From NCBI GenBank assembly GCA_937919945.1, contig CALESY010000023.1:1-17861 (forward strand): 17,861 bases of DNA. The letters run 5' to 3'. The notes below the pieces were generated by a model. The model ran no database searches and was not told the origin of the DNA. It saw nothing but the letters and a program-made list of their open reading frames with translations. The translations under genes and the position numbers were made by a program. The stretch is from an uncultured Chitinophagaceae bacterium (GTDB taxonomy: Bacteria; Bacteroidota; Bacteroidia; Chitinophagales; Chitinophagaceae). Shown piece after piece: positions 1 to 6,593 of this stretch (position 1 is its first letter; each line of letters begins with the position of its first letter).

Positions 1-454
1 AAAATATAATTTGTACTACGGTTTTTTTAATATCTGTAAATGGTACTTCTACCATGGTTATCTCTTTTTTCTTGCCCTCTTTTACCTCCAGCACCATTTT
101 ATCTTCCTGTACTTCTTTCAGTACACCCAATATGTCTTTGCCTTCGTTTCGGGTTATAAGTACCGTCCTGCCTATGTTCTTTTTATATTGCCTGTCAGAC
201 ATCAGTGGTTCATCAACACCCGGGCTAGATACCTCAAGCGAAAAATCACCATCCGGAAACATTGCTTCGGCTTCTATTAACTTATAAAGCTTTCTGTTTA
301 TCTCTGCACTTTTACTGATTGATAAACCTGCATCTGCATCCAGATACAGTTTTATATTATTAGTAGGTTTAATTTTGATATGCACAATAAACATATCCGT
401 ACCATCCAACAATGGTTCAGTTAATAACTTTATTTTTTCTAATATGGCACTCAT
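1..454 (-). CDS. rimP: Ribosome maturation factor RimP (3' end outside window)
   Basis: RimP binds the free 30S subunit and assists its maturation in the cytoplasm. Translating the minus strand from the ATG at 454-452 gives 151 open codons with no stop before the window edge. RimP is usually about 150-160 residues, so only a few are missing. The best signature is the central FSLEVSSPGVDEPL stretch, typical of the family; it is followed by a basic segment and a beta-rich C-terminal half (KNIGRTVLITRNEGKDILGVL) that fits the SH3-like domain. The start has no Shine-Dalgarno sequence, which is normal for Bacteroidota. A good promoter and a terminator-like hairpin lie upstream. In most bacteria rimP heads a rimP-nusA-infB operon, so nusA is expected just left of the window (inference). 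The family call is secure. Confidence 0.93.
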   Translation of the reverse strand, partial: MSAILEKIKLLTEPLLDGTDMFIVHIKIKPTNNIKLYLDADAGLSISKSAEINRKLYKLIEAEAMFPDGDFSLEVSSPGVDEPLMSDRQYKKNIGRTVLITRNEGKDILGVLKEVQEDKMVLEVKEGKKKEITMVEVPFTDIKKTVVQIIF

Positions 455-458
455 GGGT

Positions 459-487
459 AAAAAACAAGGGGACTATTATGTCCCCTT
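459..487 (-). terminator. Terminator-like hairpin in the rimP leader (possible attenuator)
   Basis: Read on the minus strand, AAGGGGAC (487-480) and GTCCCCTT (473-466) form a perfect 8-bp stem with a 6-nt loop. It is followed after one G by TTTTTT (464-459), and the rimP ATG begins 5 nt further on. The shape is that of an intrinsic terminator, but it lies between the rimP promoter and its start codon, so it could attenuate the operon or act as a binding site for a product of it. The structure is seen; the regulatory role is inferred. Confidence 0.5.
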
Positions 488-507
488 CTTTCGAATTATA
501 TCCAATG

Positions 508-539
508 CAAATATAGGTAGTTTTCTGTTTTCAGCCAAA
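508..539 (-). promoter_or_regulatory. Promoter of rimP (Bacteroidota -33/-7 type)
   Basis: On the minus strand a TTTG (539-536) is followed by a 20-nt spacer and TATATTTG (515-508), which matches the Bacteroidota consensus TTTG-N19/20-TAnnTTTG. Transcription would start near 502, leaving a leader of about 48 nt that contains the hairpin at 466-487. This is the best-formed promoter in the window. Confidence 0.7.
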
Positions 540-594
540 AAACAGCCATTCGGACAATTATATTTTCATTAACGATGTATGATGGTGCTTTTTG

Positions 595-602
595 TACCTT
601 TG
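595..602 (+). promoter_or_regulatory. -7 promoter element for the DUF4834-like gene
   Basis: TACCTTTG fits the Bacteroidota TAnnTTTG -7 element and ends 10 nt before the ATG at 613, giving a very short leader. No clear -33 TTG lies at the expected distance. Confidence 0.45.
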
Positions 603-612
603 AATATATAAT

Positions 613-843
613 ATGATACTTAAGTTTATAATCTGGTCTATTGTCTTGACACTGATAGTGCGGTTTGTATTCCGTTTTTTGTTTCCGGTTATGACAATGA
701 CTAAAATGGCACAGGAAAGGATGGCACAGATGCAACAGCAAATGGAAGATATGCAAAGAAGGCAACAGGCAGCATCTCAGCCATCTCCTCGACCTAAAAA
801 GAATATTGACGGCGATTATATTGACTACGAAGAAGTAAAATAA
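613..843 (+). CDS. Small DUF4834-like membrane protein
   Basis: This 76-residue protein has one N-terminal membrane segment (about residues 3-27). A Met/Gln/Arg-rich, probably helical stretch (about 30-55) follows, then a short proline/lysine-rich linker and the C-terminal motif GDYIDYEEVK. The order of membrane helix, basic helix and terminal G(D/E)Y(I/V)D(Y/F)EE is typical of the Bacteroidota DUF4834 family, whose function is unknown. The cationic, Gln-rich part probably faces the cytoplasm. The start is the only ATG consistent with the membrane helix and sits just after a TACCTTTG promoter element. The TAA (841-843) directly abuts the stop of the convergent phosphatase gene. The assignment rests on recalled family features, not a search. 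Confidence 0.75.
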   Translation: MILKFIIWSIVLTLIVRFVFRFLFPVMTMTKMAQERMAQMQQQMEDMQRRQQAASQPSPRPKKNIDGDYIDYEEVK

Positions 844-1473
844 TTATTGTTTGGGAAGGAATATATTACCTTCAATCGTCATGCCTTTTTCAAGATAGAT
901 GGTTTGTATGCCTACTGATTTTGCCCCTTCTATATGCTGGGGGCTATCGTCGATAAACAACGTATTGGCAGCTTTCAGTCCGTTTTCTTCCAGTATCTTC
1001 TCAAATACTTCCGGGTTTGGCTTGCGCATACCTATACGGTGAGACAGATATACCTTATCGAAAAATACACCCAGTGATGGCATGCCGTGTGTTTTGTAGA
1101 GTAAATCGTTAAAGGATGCCTCATGTATCTCGTTGGTATTACTTAATAACAGCAAGTCATAATATGGACGCAACTGCTGCAATATCTGCAACCTGCGTAG
1201 CGGAAAATCAAGCAACATAGCATTCCATGCATTTATAATTTGTTCTTTCGTAAGCGGTTTACCACCCATCTGCTGCATCTGGTTGATGAAGGTATCTGTA
1301 GTTATTTTACCTGTTTCAAAATCATCGAACACTGTTGTCTGACTAAGTTGGCTGTAGCGTTGAGGGAAGTCTGTAATGCCTAGTTGGACAAAAGCGTCCT
1401 CTGTTTTTTTGTAGTCAATATTGAGCAGAACCCCACCCAAATCGAATATTATATGCCTGATACCTTGAATCAT
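844..1473 (-). CDS. HAD-superfamily (subfamily IA) phosphatase, YihX-like
   Basis: A 209-residue cytoplasmic hydrolase of the haloacid dehalogenase superfamily. Visible motifs: motif I IIFDLGGVLLN, with nucleophile Asp11; motif II LLLLSNTN (Ser111); motif III lysine in GMRKPNPEVF (Lys151); motif IV LFIDDSPQHIEGA (Asp175/Asp176). Residues about 20-90 form the helical C1-type cap. The usual second Asp of motif I (DxD) is Gly13. This is also the case in E. coli YihX, an alpha-D-glucose-1-phosphate phosphatase, which this protein resembles closely around all four motifs (FDLG, LSNTN, LGMRKP, DD..NIEGA). The substrate is probably a small phosphorylated metabolite; glucose-1-phosphate is a guess from that resemblance. 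A TATTTTTG element at 1485-1478 ends only 4 nt before the ATG, so the message may be nearly leaderless. There is no sign of truncation. Confidence 0.88.
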   Translation of the reverse strand: MIQGIRHIIFDLGGVLLNIDYKKTEDAFVQLGITDFPQRYSQLSQTTVFDDFETGKITTDTFINQMQQMGGKPLTKEQIINAWNAMLLDFPLRRLQILQQLRPYYDLLLLSNTNEIHEASFNDLLYKTHGMPSLGVFFDKVYLSHRIGMRKPNPEVFEKILEENGLKAANTLFIDDSPQHIEGAKSVGIQTIYLEKGMTIEGNIFLPKQ

Positions 1474-1477
1474 TTGG

Positions 1478-1485
1478 CAAAAATA
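1478..1485 (-). promoter_or_regulatory. Possible -7 element for the HAD phosphatase gene
   Basis: TATTTTTG read on the minus strand (1485-1478) matches TAnnTTTG and lies 4 nt upstream of the ATG, which would give a leaderless or nearly leaderless mRNA. No TTG is seen about 20 nt further upstream. Confidence 0.35.
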
Positions 1486-1525
1486 AAGTTGTAAAGAAGA
1501 TTTTTCATTTTTCGGGAAATCCCAT

Positions 1526-1533
1526 TACATTTG
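1526..1533 (+). promoter_or_regulatory. -7 promoter element for the tRNA gene
   Basis: TACATTTG matches the TAnnTTTG -7 consensus 25 nt before the mature tRNA 5' end, with a T-rich TTTT (1502-1505) at the -33 position (20-nt spacer). It lies upstream of an isolated tRNA that has its own terminator, as a monocistronic unit requires. Confidence 0.45.
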
Positions 1534-1558
1534 CAATCCATTTTTGGCATATGCCATG

Positions 1559-1632
1559 GGTCCTATAGCTCAGTTGGTTAGAGCACCTGACTCATAATCA
1601 GGGGGTCCTAGGTTCAAGTCCTAGTGGGACCA
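1559..1632 (+). tRNA. tRNA with anticodon CAT, probably tRNA-Ile2 (lysidine-modified)
   Basis: A complete cloverleaf can be drawn. Acceptor stem: GGTCCTA (1559-1565) with TGGGACC (1625-1631), one T-G pair. D stem: GCTC/GAGC (1568-1571, 1581-1584). Anticodon stem: CCTGA/TCAGG around loop CTCATAA, anticodon CAT at 1593-1595. T arm: CTAGG-TTCAAGT-CCTAG (1608-1624). The discriminator is A1632 and no CCA is encoded. CAT could mean elongator Met or Ile2. The initiator is ruled out because position 1 pairs as G-C. The acceptor pairs C4-G69 and C5-G68, known recognition elements for the lysidine synthetase TilS on E. coli tRNA-Ile2, are both present; E. coli elongator Met lacks them. I therefore favour tRNA-Ile2 reading AUA. 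Confidence 0.95.
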
Positions 1633-1643
1633 CAATCATATAC

Positions 1644-1679
1644 AAAAGGTTTCAAGCTGCAAGGTTTGAAACCTTTTTT
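1644..1679 (+). terminator. Intrinsic terminator of the tRNA gene
   Basis: A perfect 12-bp stem (1644-1655 with 1666-1677) has a 10-nt loop and runs into TTTTTT (1674-1679), 11 nt after the tRNA. Because the arms begin with AAAA and end with TTTT, it could also work in the reverse direction. Confidence 0.8.
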
Positions 1680-1851
1680 GTTACATAGAATTATTGTAAA
1701 GTATGTTAAAAAGATGCATTAATAGCACTAAATAAACAAAGTATTATAATAGCTCAAGATGCTGTTAAAGGCAGCTTCAAAATCAGAGTTGCTATCTAAG
1801 ATTTTAATGTTAATGAGTACGTTTTTTCTTTTCCCGTATCTTTAAGTACGG

Positions 1852-3228
1852 ATGCTATATGCTATTGTAGATATCGAAACCACAGGTAGTTATGCCGCAG
1901 GAAATGGCATAACAGAAATTGCCATTGTAACACACGATGGCAGGCAAGTGGTAGATTTTTATGAAACACTCATCAACCCGCAGCAGCAAATACCTTATTT
2001 CATTGAGCGGCTAACCGGCATTAACAATAACATGGTAGCTGATGCACCGAGTTTTAGCGAAGTAGCAGAAACAATCCATGAACTATTGAAGGACAAGGTG
2101 TTTGTAGCACACAATGTCAATTTTGATTACTCGTTCATAAAGCATCATCTGGAAGCCAGCGGATATACCCTCGGTGCAAAAAAACTATGTACAGTACGTA
2201 TGGCGCGAAAGATAGTACCTGGTATGAGCAGCTATAGCCTTGGTAAGCTATGCCATCAGTTGGGGATTAATCATGCAAACCATCACAGGGCAGGGGGGGA
2301 CGCAATGGCTACTGCAGACTTGTTTGCTTTGCTTGTTGCCAACGACAAGGAAGATGTAATAATTACCATGCTGAAAGGGCGTAACAGAGAACAGTACTTG
2401 CCACCACATCTTCCCGTACAGCAAGTGGATAGCCTGCCTCCAGTGCCAGGGGTATATTATTTTTATAATGTTGCAGGCAAAGCGGTATATGTAGGCAAAG
2501 CCAAAAACCTGAAGCGCAGAGTAAAAAGCCACTTCAGTAATAACAAAACAGGTAAACAGAAACAGGATTTTCTGCGAGACATACACCGCATCAGCTATAA
2601 GGAATGCGCTACCGACCTGATGGCACATATACTGGAAAGTACCGAGATACGCCGCCTGTGGCCTATATATAATCGTAGCCAACGCGGCTACTTGCCAAAG
2701 TTTGGGTTGTATGTGTATGAAGACCAGCAGGGGTATAAACGCTTTACGATAGAGAAGAATAAACAGGTGTACAAACCTGTACATACTTTCAACACCCTGA
2801 TAGAAGGGCATAACAGGATACGTGAATTAATCAGCGAGTTTGGTTTATGTGCCCGCTTATGCAATCTTGCCAAAGGGGCAGATTGCGCAAACGGTCTGTA
2901 TGCAGAGGGTTGCAACGGGCAGTGCACTAGGTTGAAAGCGAAAAAATATAATCGACGTGTAGATGATGCCATCAAATGGCTGCATAAACAACTACCTACG
3001 TTTGCGTACGTAGATAAGGGTATCACCGATGACGAGCAAAGCTGCATACTGGTAAATAAAGGCGCATTTTATGGTATGGGCTATCTGCATGATGGCGTTT
3101 TCCCCGATAGCATATTGGAACTGCAAGAAAAACTAGAGCCGATGCCCGACAATGATTACATACGGAATTTAGTTTTCAAACACGCTGCTGCTTTTCCCGA
3201 AAAATGCATCAGTTTTCAAAAACAATAA
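1852..3228 (+). CDS. DEDDh exonuclease / GIY-YIG nuclease fusion (UvrC-Cho-like)
   Basis: A 458-residue two-nuclease protein. Residues about 1-165 are a DnaQ-type 3'-5' exonuclease domain with VDIETTG (Asp7, Glu9), AHNVNFDYSF (Asp92) and HHRAGGDAMATADL (His145, Asp150), the full DEDDh set. Residues about 197-275 are a GIY-YIG domain as in UvrC and Cho: PGVYYFYN, AVYVGKAKNLKRRVKSHF, Glu262 in HILESTEI and Asn274 in PIYN. A cysteine cluster follows (Cys333, 337, 345, 354, 358), like the UvrC/Cho region after the nuclease domain. There is no UvrC C-terminal endonuclease domain and no HhH. It probably cleans up or incises damaged DNA independently of UvrABC, but this is inferred. The exonuclease-GIY-YIG fusion is a known arrangement in bacteria. 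The start fits the compact VDIETTG N-terminus. The CCGTA...TACGG repeat (1834-1851) just before the ATG contains a degenerate -7 element, TATCTTTA. Confidence 0.9.
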   Translation: MLYAIVDIETTGSYAAGNGITEIAIVTHDGRQVVDFYETLINPQQQIPYFIERLTGINNNMVADAPSFSEVAETIHELLKDKVFVAHNVNFDYSFIKHHLEASGYTLGAKKLCTVRMARKIVPGMSSYSLGKLCHQLGINHANHHRAGGDAMATADLFALLVANDKEDVIITMLKGRNREQYLPPHLPVQQVDSLPPVPGVYYFYNVAGKAVYVGKAKNLKRRVKSHFSNNKTGKQKQDFLRDIHRISYKECATDLMAHILESTEIRRLWPIYNRSQRGYLPKFGLYVYEDQQGYKRFTIEKNKQVYKPVHTFNTLIEGHNRIRELISEFGLCARLCNLAKGADCANGLYAEGCNGQCTRLKAKKYNRRVDDAIKWLHKQLPTFAYVDKGITDDEQSCILVNKGAFYGMGYLHDGVFPDSILELQEKLEPMPDNDYIRNLVFKHAAAFPEKCISFQKQ

Positions 3229-3244
3229 ATAGATGATTTATTGT
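3222..3244. repeat. Inverted repeat spanning two convergent stop codons
   Basis: ACAATAAAT (3222-3230) and ATTTATTGT (3236-3244) form a perfect 9-bp, AT-rich inverted repeat with loop AGATG. It includes the TAA of the nuclease gene (3226-3228) and the stop of the convergent vWA gene (3240-3238). It may slow or end transcription from both sides, but there is no T-run, so terminator function is uncertain. Confidence 0.4.
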
Positions 3245-5268
3245 GCCAGCCAGTATTTGCGCAGCAACCACTCTGCTACTGCAAATAATAGTATCAATAC
3301 GAAATACCATTTCCAATCTATCAACGGTACGGCGCGTATATTACTTTGTATAACGGGCTTGATGTTGGTATTGTTCTTGATGCTATCTGCCAGCGATGCA
3401 ATTGATGCTGCGGGTACAAAGCTGCCATTGTATTTAGCAGCGAGTGTATAGAGCATGTTATAGTCTGCTCCTGATTCCATCTGCTCCAGCGGCATGTGTT
3501 CTACTGTAAAGCTGCCAGTAGCCGTATGGGTAACGCCATTATAGACAGTACGCGCAGTGTAACTATAAGTACCAGCCGGTAATATACCTATGTTTATCTT
3601 GTAGCTGCTACCACTCTTTTCAAAAGAAAAATTTTGCTTTTCGCCATTGCTGTCTGCAACGCTTAGTTGTACATCTGCTGTGTTCACTTGTTGATTAGCA
3701 GCGTTCAGTAAGTAGGCATTCATACTGATGCTTTCACCATCGCTCCAAACGTATTTGGATAGCTGCAGTGTAAAAGGCTTATCGTTTGTATTAGTTGCCA
3801 AAAAAGCTACCGTCTGCCTTATACATTCGTCAATGGTGTTGTGTGTATTAAAGTTTTTATACTCATACATTCTCCAACGCCAAATACCTTCACCTGTTGT
3901 AATGACTGTTGACGGGCTACCCTGACGCAATGCCCACAAAGGCATTTGTTCGCCATCTCGCTGATGAAACAATACATCTGCATCGGGCAGTTCCTGCATA
4001 TTTCCTTGTGGCACACTAAGCGGCGGCATTTTATCGGCAACGGCTTGTATGTTTTGTGGCAAGGTAAAACTGCTGAACGTGGGGTTGTATGCAGGGTATA
4101 TATCGCGTGATGCAAGCGGGTTGATGCTAAGCCGCAACGGGGAAGATAATTGCATGATGGCAGCTGGATTGGTTTGGCTGCCCAGTATATGCCATACTGG
4201 TTTCTTTACTGCTTCAATATCTCTGCTATTGTTCAGAAACTGAGATGGTAGCTGGTGGAGTATCACTACTTGATAGTCGAACATAGAGGGCATTTCGTTT
4301 GCCATCTTCACTGTTACCTTGTAGCTTTCCATACTGCTCAGTGCTTCTTGTATGGCTTTAATATCGGGGTGGGGCGCAGCAGCAGCAATCAGTATTTTTT
4401 TCTGTTCATCTACTACCTCTATAAAAACATCTTTGCGGTTGTTGGCAGTGTTTACTTCGCCATTTGTTGCAGGTATGTTGATGGTATAATGATGCAAGCC
4501 AGCTTTCGAGGCTTTGATACTGAAAGAAATGGTGCGGTCGTACTGTTGTGCGTTTACAGACAAAGCTGCGGTAGCTATCACTTGCCCGTTTTCTAGAAGC
4601 TGTATGTTATTGTTATTACCATTACATAAGCTGGCTACTATGTCTGCTCTAATTTCAAAACTGCTATTAAGTGATACTGTTTTGTTGTGATACACCTGTG
4701 TTATGCGTATATCTTTTTGCTTGCTGCTATCCCCAATACCTACGGTATATAATGGGCTTTGCAAAGCAAGTTGCTGAAAAATTGGGTTGCTACCCTGATT
4801 GTATTTGCCATCGGTAGCTAGTATAACCGCACCTAGGTTTTGTGTGCCGTAGTATTCTTGTACACTGGCAAGGGTTGTAGCAAGGTCTGTGCTTTGTTGG
4901 GTGTAGCGGAACAGGCTGTCTGTTGTTGTATTGCTATTCAGTCCCCATGTTATTACTTTATAGTTAGGGGCTAATTTGTCAATCAGCGTTTGAGCGTTCT
5001 TTTTATACGTATTGCTGTCTTTACCCAATGCATCGGCTATGGATGCGGAATTATCCTGCACAAAAACAACGATGGGTTTCTGCGTTTCGTTGTTGGTGAT
5101 ACTGATGACGGGCGCAAGCAGCAATAACAAAGTAAGCAATACCACCACCCCACGCAATGTAGCCGTGAGCCAAGGCTGGGGTGTACCGCGTTGCTTATCT
5201 GCCCGATATACCCAATACCCTGCCGCGGCAGATAGTAAGATAGCTATGCACCATAATAGTAGTTGCAT
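3238..5268 (-). CDS. Membrane-anchored von Willebrand factor A domain protein
   Basis: A 676-residue inner-membrane protein. There are two N-terminal membrane segments (about 2-21 and 38-56) and one at the C-terminus (about 653-670). Between them, presumably periplasmic, lies a vWA domain (about 66-185) with a MIDAS-like DNSAS motif at Asp72-Ser76, a likely metal-binding Thr/Asp at 127-128 and ATDG at 151-154. A beta-sandwich-like region (about 190-285) follows, then a class-I glutamine-amidotransferase-like region beginning at KKILIAAAAPHPD (about 290). GEGIWRWRMYEY (460-470) is a conserved-looking signature of these Bacteroidota vWA proteins. Relatives are loosely similar to Bat-type vWA proteins, but no MoxR ATPase or Bat partner is adjacent. 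The partner and ligand are unknown. It runs convergent to the nuclease gene and divergent from the acyltransferase gene. Confidence 0.8.
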   Translation of the reverse strand: MQLLLWCIAILLSAAAGYWVYRADKQRGTPQPWLTATLRGVVVLLTLLLLLAPVISITNNETQKPIVVFVQDNSASIADALGKDSNTYKKNAQTLIDKLAPNYKVITWGLNSNTTTDSLFRYTQQSTDLATTLASVQEYYGTQNLGAVILATDGKYNQGSNPIFQQLALQSPLYTVGIGDSSKQKDIRITQVYHNKTVSLNSSFEIRADIVASLCNGNNNNIQLLENGQVIATAALSVNAQQYDRTISFSIKASKAGLHHYTINIPATNGEVNTANNRKDVFIEVVDEQKKILIAAAAPHPDIKAIQEALSSMESYKVTVKMANEMPSMFDYQVVILHQLPSQFLNNSRDIEAVKKPVWHILGSQTNPAAIMQLSSPLRLSINPLASRDIYPAYNPTFSSFTLPQNIQAVADKMPPLSVPQGNMQELPDADVLFHQRDGEQMPLWALRQGSPSTVITTGEGIWRWRMYEYKNFNTHNTIDECIRQTVAFLATNTNDKPFTLQLSKYVWSDGESISMNAYLLNAANQQVNTADVQLSVADSNGEKQNFSFEKSGSSYKINIGILPAGTYSYTARTVYNGVTHTATGSFTVEHMPLEQMESGADYNMLYTLAAKYNGSFVPAASIASLADSIKNNTNIKPVIQSNIRAVPLIDWKWYFVLILLFAVAEWLLRKYWLAQ

Positions 5269-5419
5269 TATCCTTGCAATCTAATGAAAAATGAGGTGCA
5301 ATAACATTCGCAAAAAGGGTGATATGTGTAACAGGCTTGTTAAAAAAACTAATCGGATGTGTTGATAGGTATATAAATATTTTGCTTTTAGCAATACAAG
5401 TAAGAAAAAAGTGAATTGC

Positions 5420-5427
5420 TAATTTTG
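5420..5427 (+). promoter_or_regulatory. Possible -7 element for the acyltransferase gene
   Basis: TAATTTTG matches TAnnTTTG, but the first ATG (5429) begins only one base after it. Initiation a few bases downstream would give a leaderless mRNA starting near the second ATG (5432) or a short leader before the one at 5438. No good -33 element is seen. Confidence 0.35.
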
Positions 5428-5428
5428 C

Positions 5429-6586
5429 ATGATGAGAATGCATACTGTAAGGTCTGAGGCTGACAAACAGGCTTTTTTAGCATTACCCGTTACAATCAAC
5501 AAGAATAGCACCAACTGGATACGCCCGTTGGATAAGGATATAGAAGAAGTATTTGACCCCCTGAAAAACAAATTCTTCAAAAAAGGGGAATGTGAACGAT
5601 GGTTGCTGCAAGACGATAATGGCAAAATAATAGGCCGCATAGCTGCTTTTATAAATCAACAATATAAAAACGAACAATCCACAGGGGGCATTGGTTTCTT
5701 TGAATGTATAAACGACCAGCAAGCAGCTGATTTCATGTTTGACCATTGCAGGCAATGGTTGCAACAGCGAGACATGGAAGCAATGGATGGCCCCATCAAT
5801 TTCGGCGAGCGCGATAAATGGTGGGGGCTATTGGTAGAGGGCTATCAGGAGCCTTTGTATTGCATGAATTATAACCCCGATTATTATAAAGAACTATTCT
5901 ACAACTATGGTTTTAAGGTGTATTACGAGCAGGTTTGTTTTGCGCTGAAAGTAAAAAACCGCTTACAGGATAAATTTTACGAAGCCTATGAACAATACGC
6001 AAAAGATCCAAACTATAGCGCCATGCACATCCGTAAAAACCAGTTGGAAAAGTTTGCCAAAGACTTTGCATACATCTACAACAAAGCATGGGCAAAACAT
6101 GGGGGCGGTAAAGAACTGGAAGAAAAAACAGTGATAAAAATGTTCCATACCATGAAGCCAGTAATAGATGAAAGCATACAATGGTTTGTGTATTATAAAG
6201 GCGAACCGATAGGCTTTTGGGTAAACCTGCCCGACCTGAACCAATATTTTAAATACTTGAATGGCAAATTTGGACTATTGCAAAAGCTTCGATTTTTATG
6301 GCTGCAAAAGTTTGGTAAGTGTACGCGTTTTGTAGGCCTTGCTTTTGGCATTATACCCGAATTTCAGGGGAAAGGGGTAGATGGTTATCTGATAATGAGT
6401 GGTGCTAAAGTAATACAAGCAGCTGCAAAATATGAGGACTATGAAATGCAATGGATAGGCGACTTCAACCCGAAAATGATAAACATTGGTGAAAGCCTCG
6501 GTACTTACCGAAGCCGCAAACTGCAAACTTTACGGTATTTATTTGATAGAAATAAAGAGTTTGCTCGTCATCCGATGATTGACTAA
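5429..6586 (+). CDS. GNAT-fold N-acyltransferase, YghO-like
   Basis: A 385-residue soluble protein with a GNAT-type acyl-CoA binding signature near the C-terminus: FGIIPEFQGKGVDGYLI (about 306-322), where QGKGVDG supplies the pyrophosphate-binding turn. The N-terminal half carries MDGPINFGERDKWWGLLVEG (119-138) followed by PLYCMNYNPDYY (142-153). This block is typical of a family of long GNAT-like proteins that includes E. coli YghO and many Bacteroidota homologues annotated only as N-acetyltransferases. The substrate is not shown by the sequence. Several ATGs cluster at the start (5429, 5432, 5438); the -7-like TAATTTTG at 5420-5427 argues that one of the later ones may be used. It stands alone, divergent from the vWA gene and ending 7 bp from the convergent folP stop. 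Confidence 0.78.
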   Translation: MMRMHTVRSEADKQAFLALPVTINKNSTNWIRPLDKDIEEVFDPLKNKFFKKGECERWLLQDDNGKIIGRIAAFINQQYKNEQSTGGIGFFECINDQQAADFMFDHCRQWLQQRDMEAMDGPINFGERDKWWGLLVEGYQEPLYCMNYNPDYYKELFYNYGFKVYYEQVCFALKVKNRLQDKFYEAYEQYAKDPNYSAMHIRKNQLEKFAKDFAYIYNKAWAKHGGGKELEEKTVIKMFHTMKPVIDESIQWFVYYKGEPIGFWVNLPDLNQYFKYLNGKFGLLQKLRFLWLQKFGKCTRFVGLAFGIIPEFQGKGVDGYLIMSGAKVIQAAAKYEDYEMQWIGDFNPKMINIGESLGTYRSRKLQTLRYLFDRNKEFARHPMID

Positions 6587-6593
6587 CAGTTGG

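Noticed and set aside
1834..1851. CCGTA...TACGG hairpin before the nuclease ATG as a riboswitch or operator
   Set aside because: A 5-bp stem is too small to support either claim; noted only in the gene entry.
2248..2811. Minus-strand open frame of 187 codons
   Set aside because: It lies wholly inside the exonuclease/GIY-YIG gene, whose frame has all catalytic motifs, and its own translation shows no recognisable domain.
5378..5384. TATTTTG as a second promoter for the acyltransferase gene
   Set aside because: It is one base short of TAnnTTTG and no TTG lies at a suitable distance upstream.
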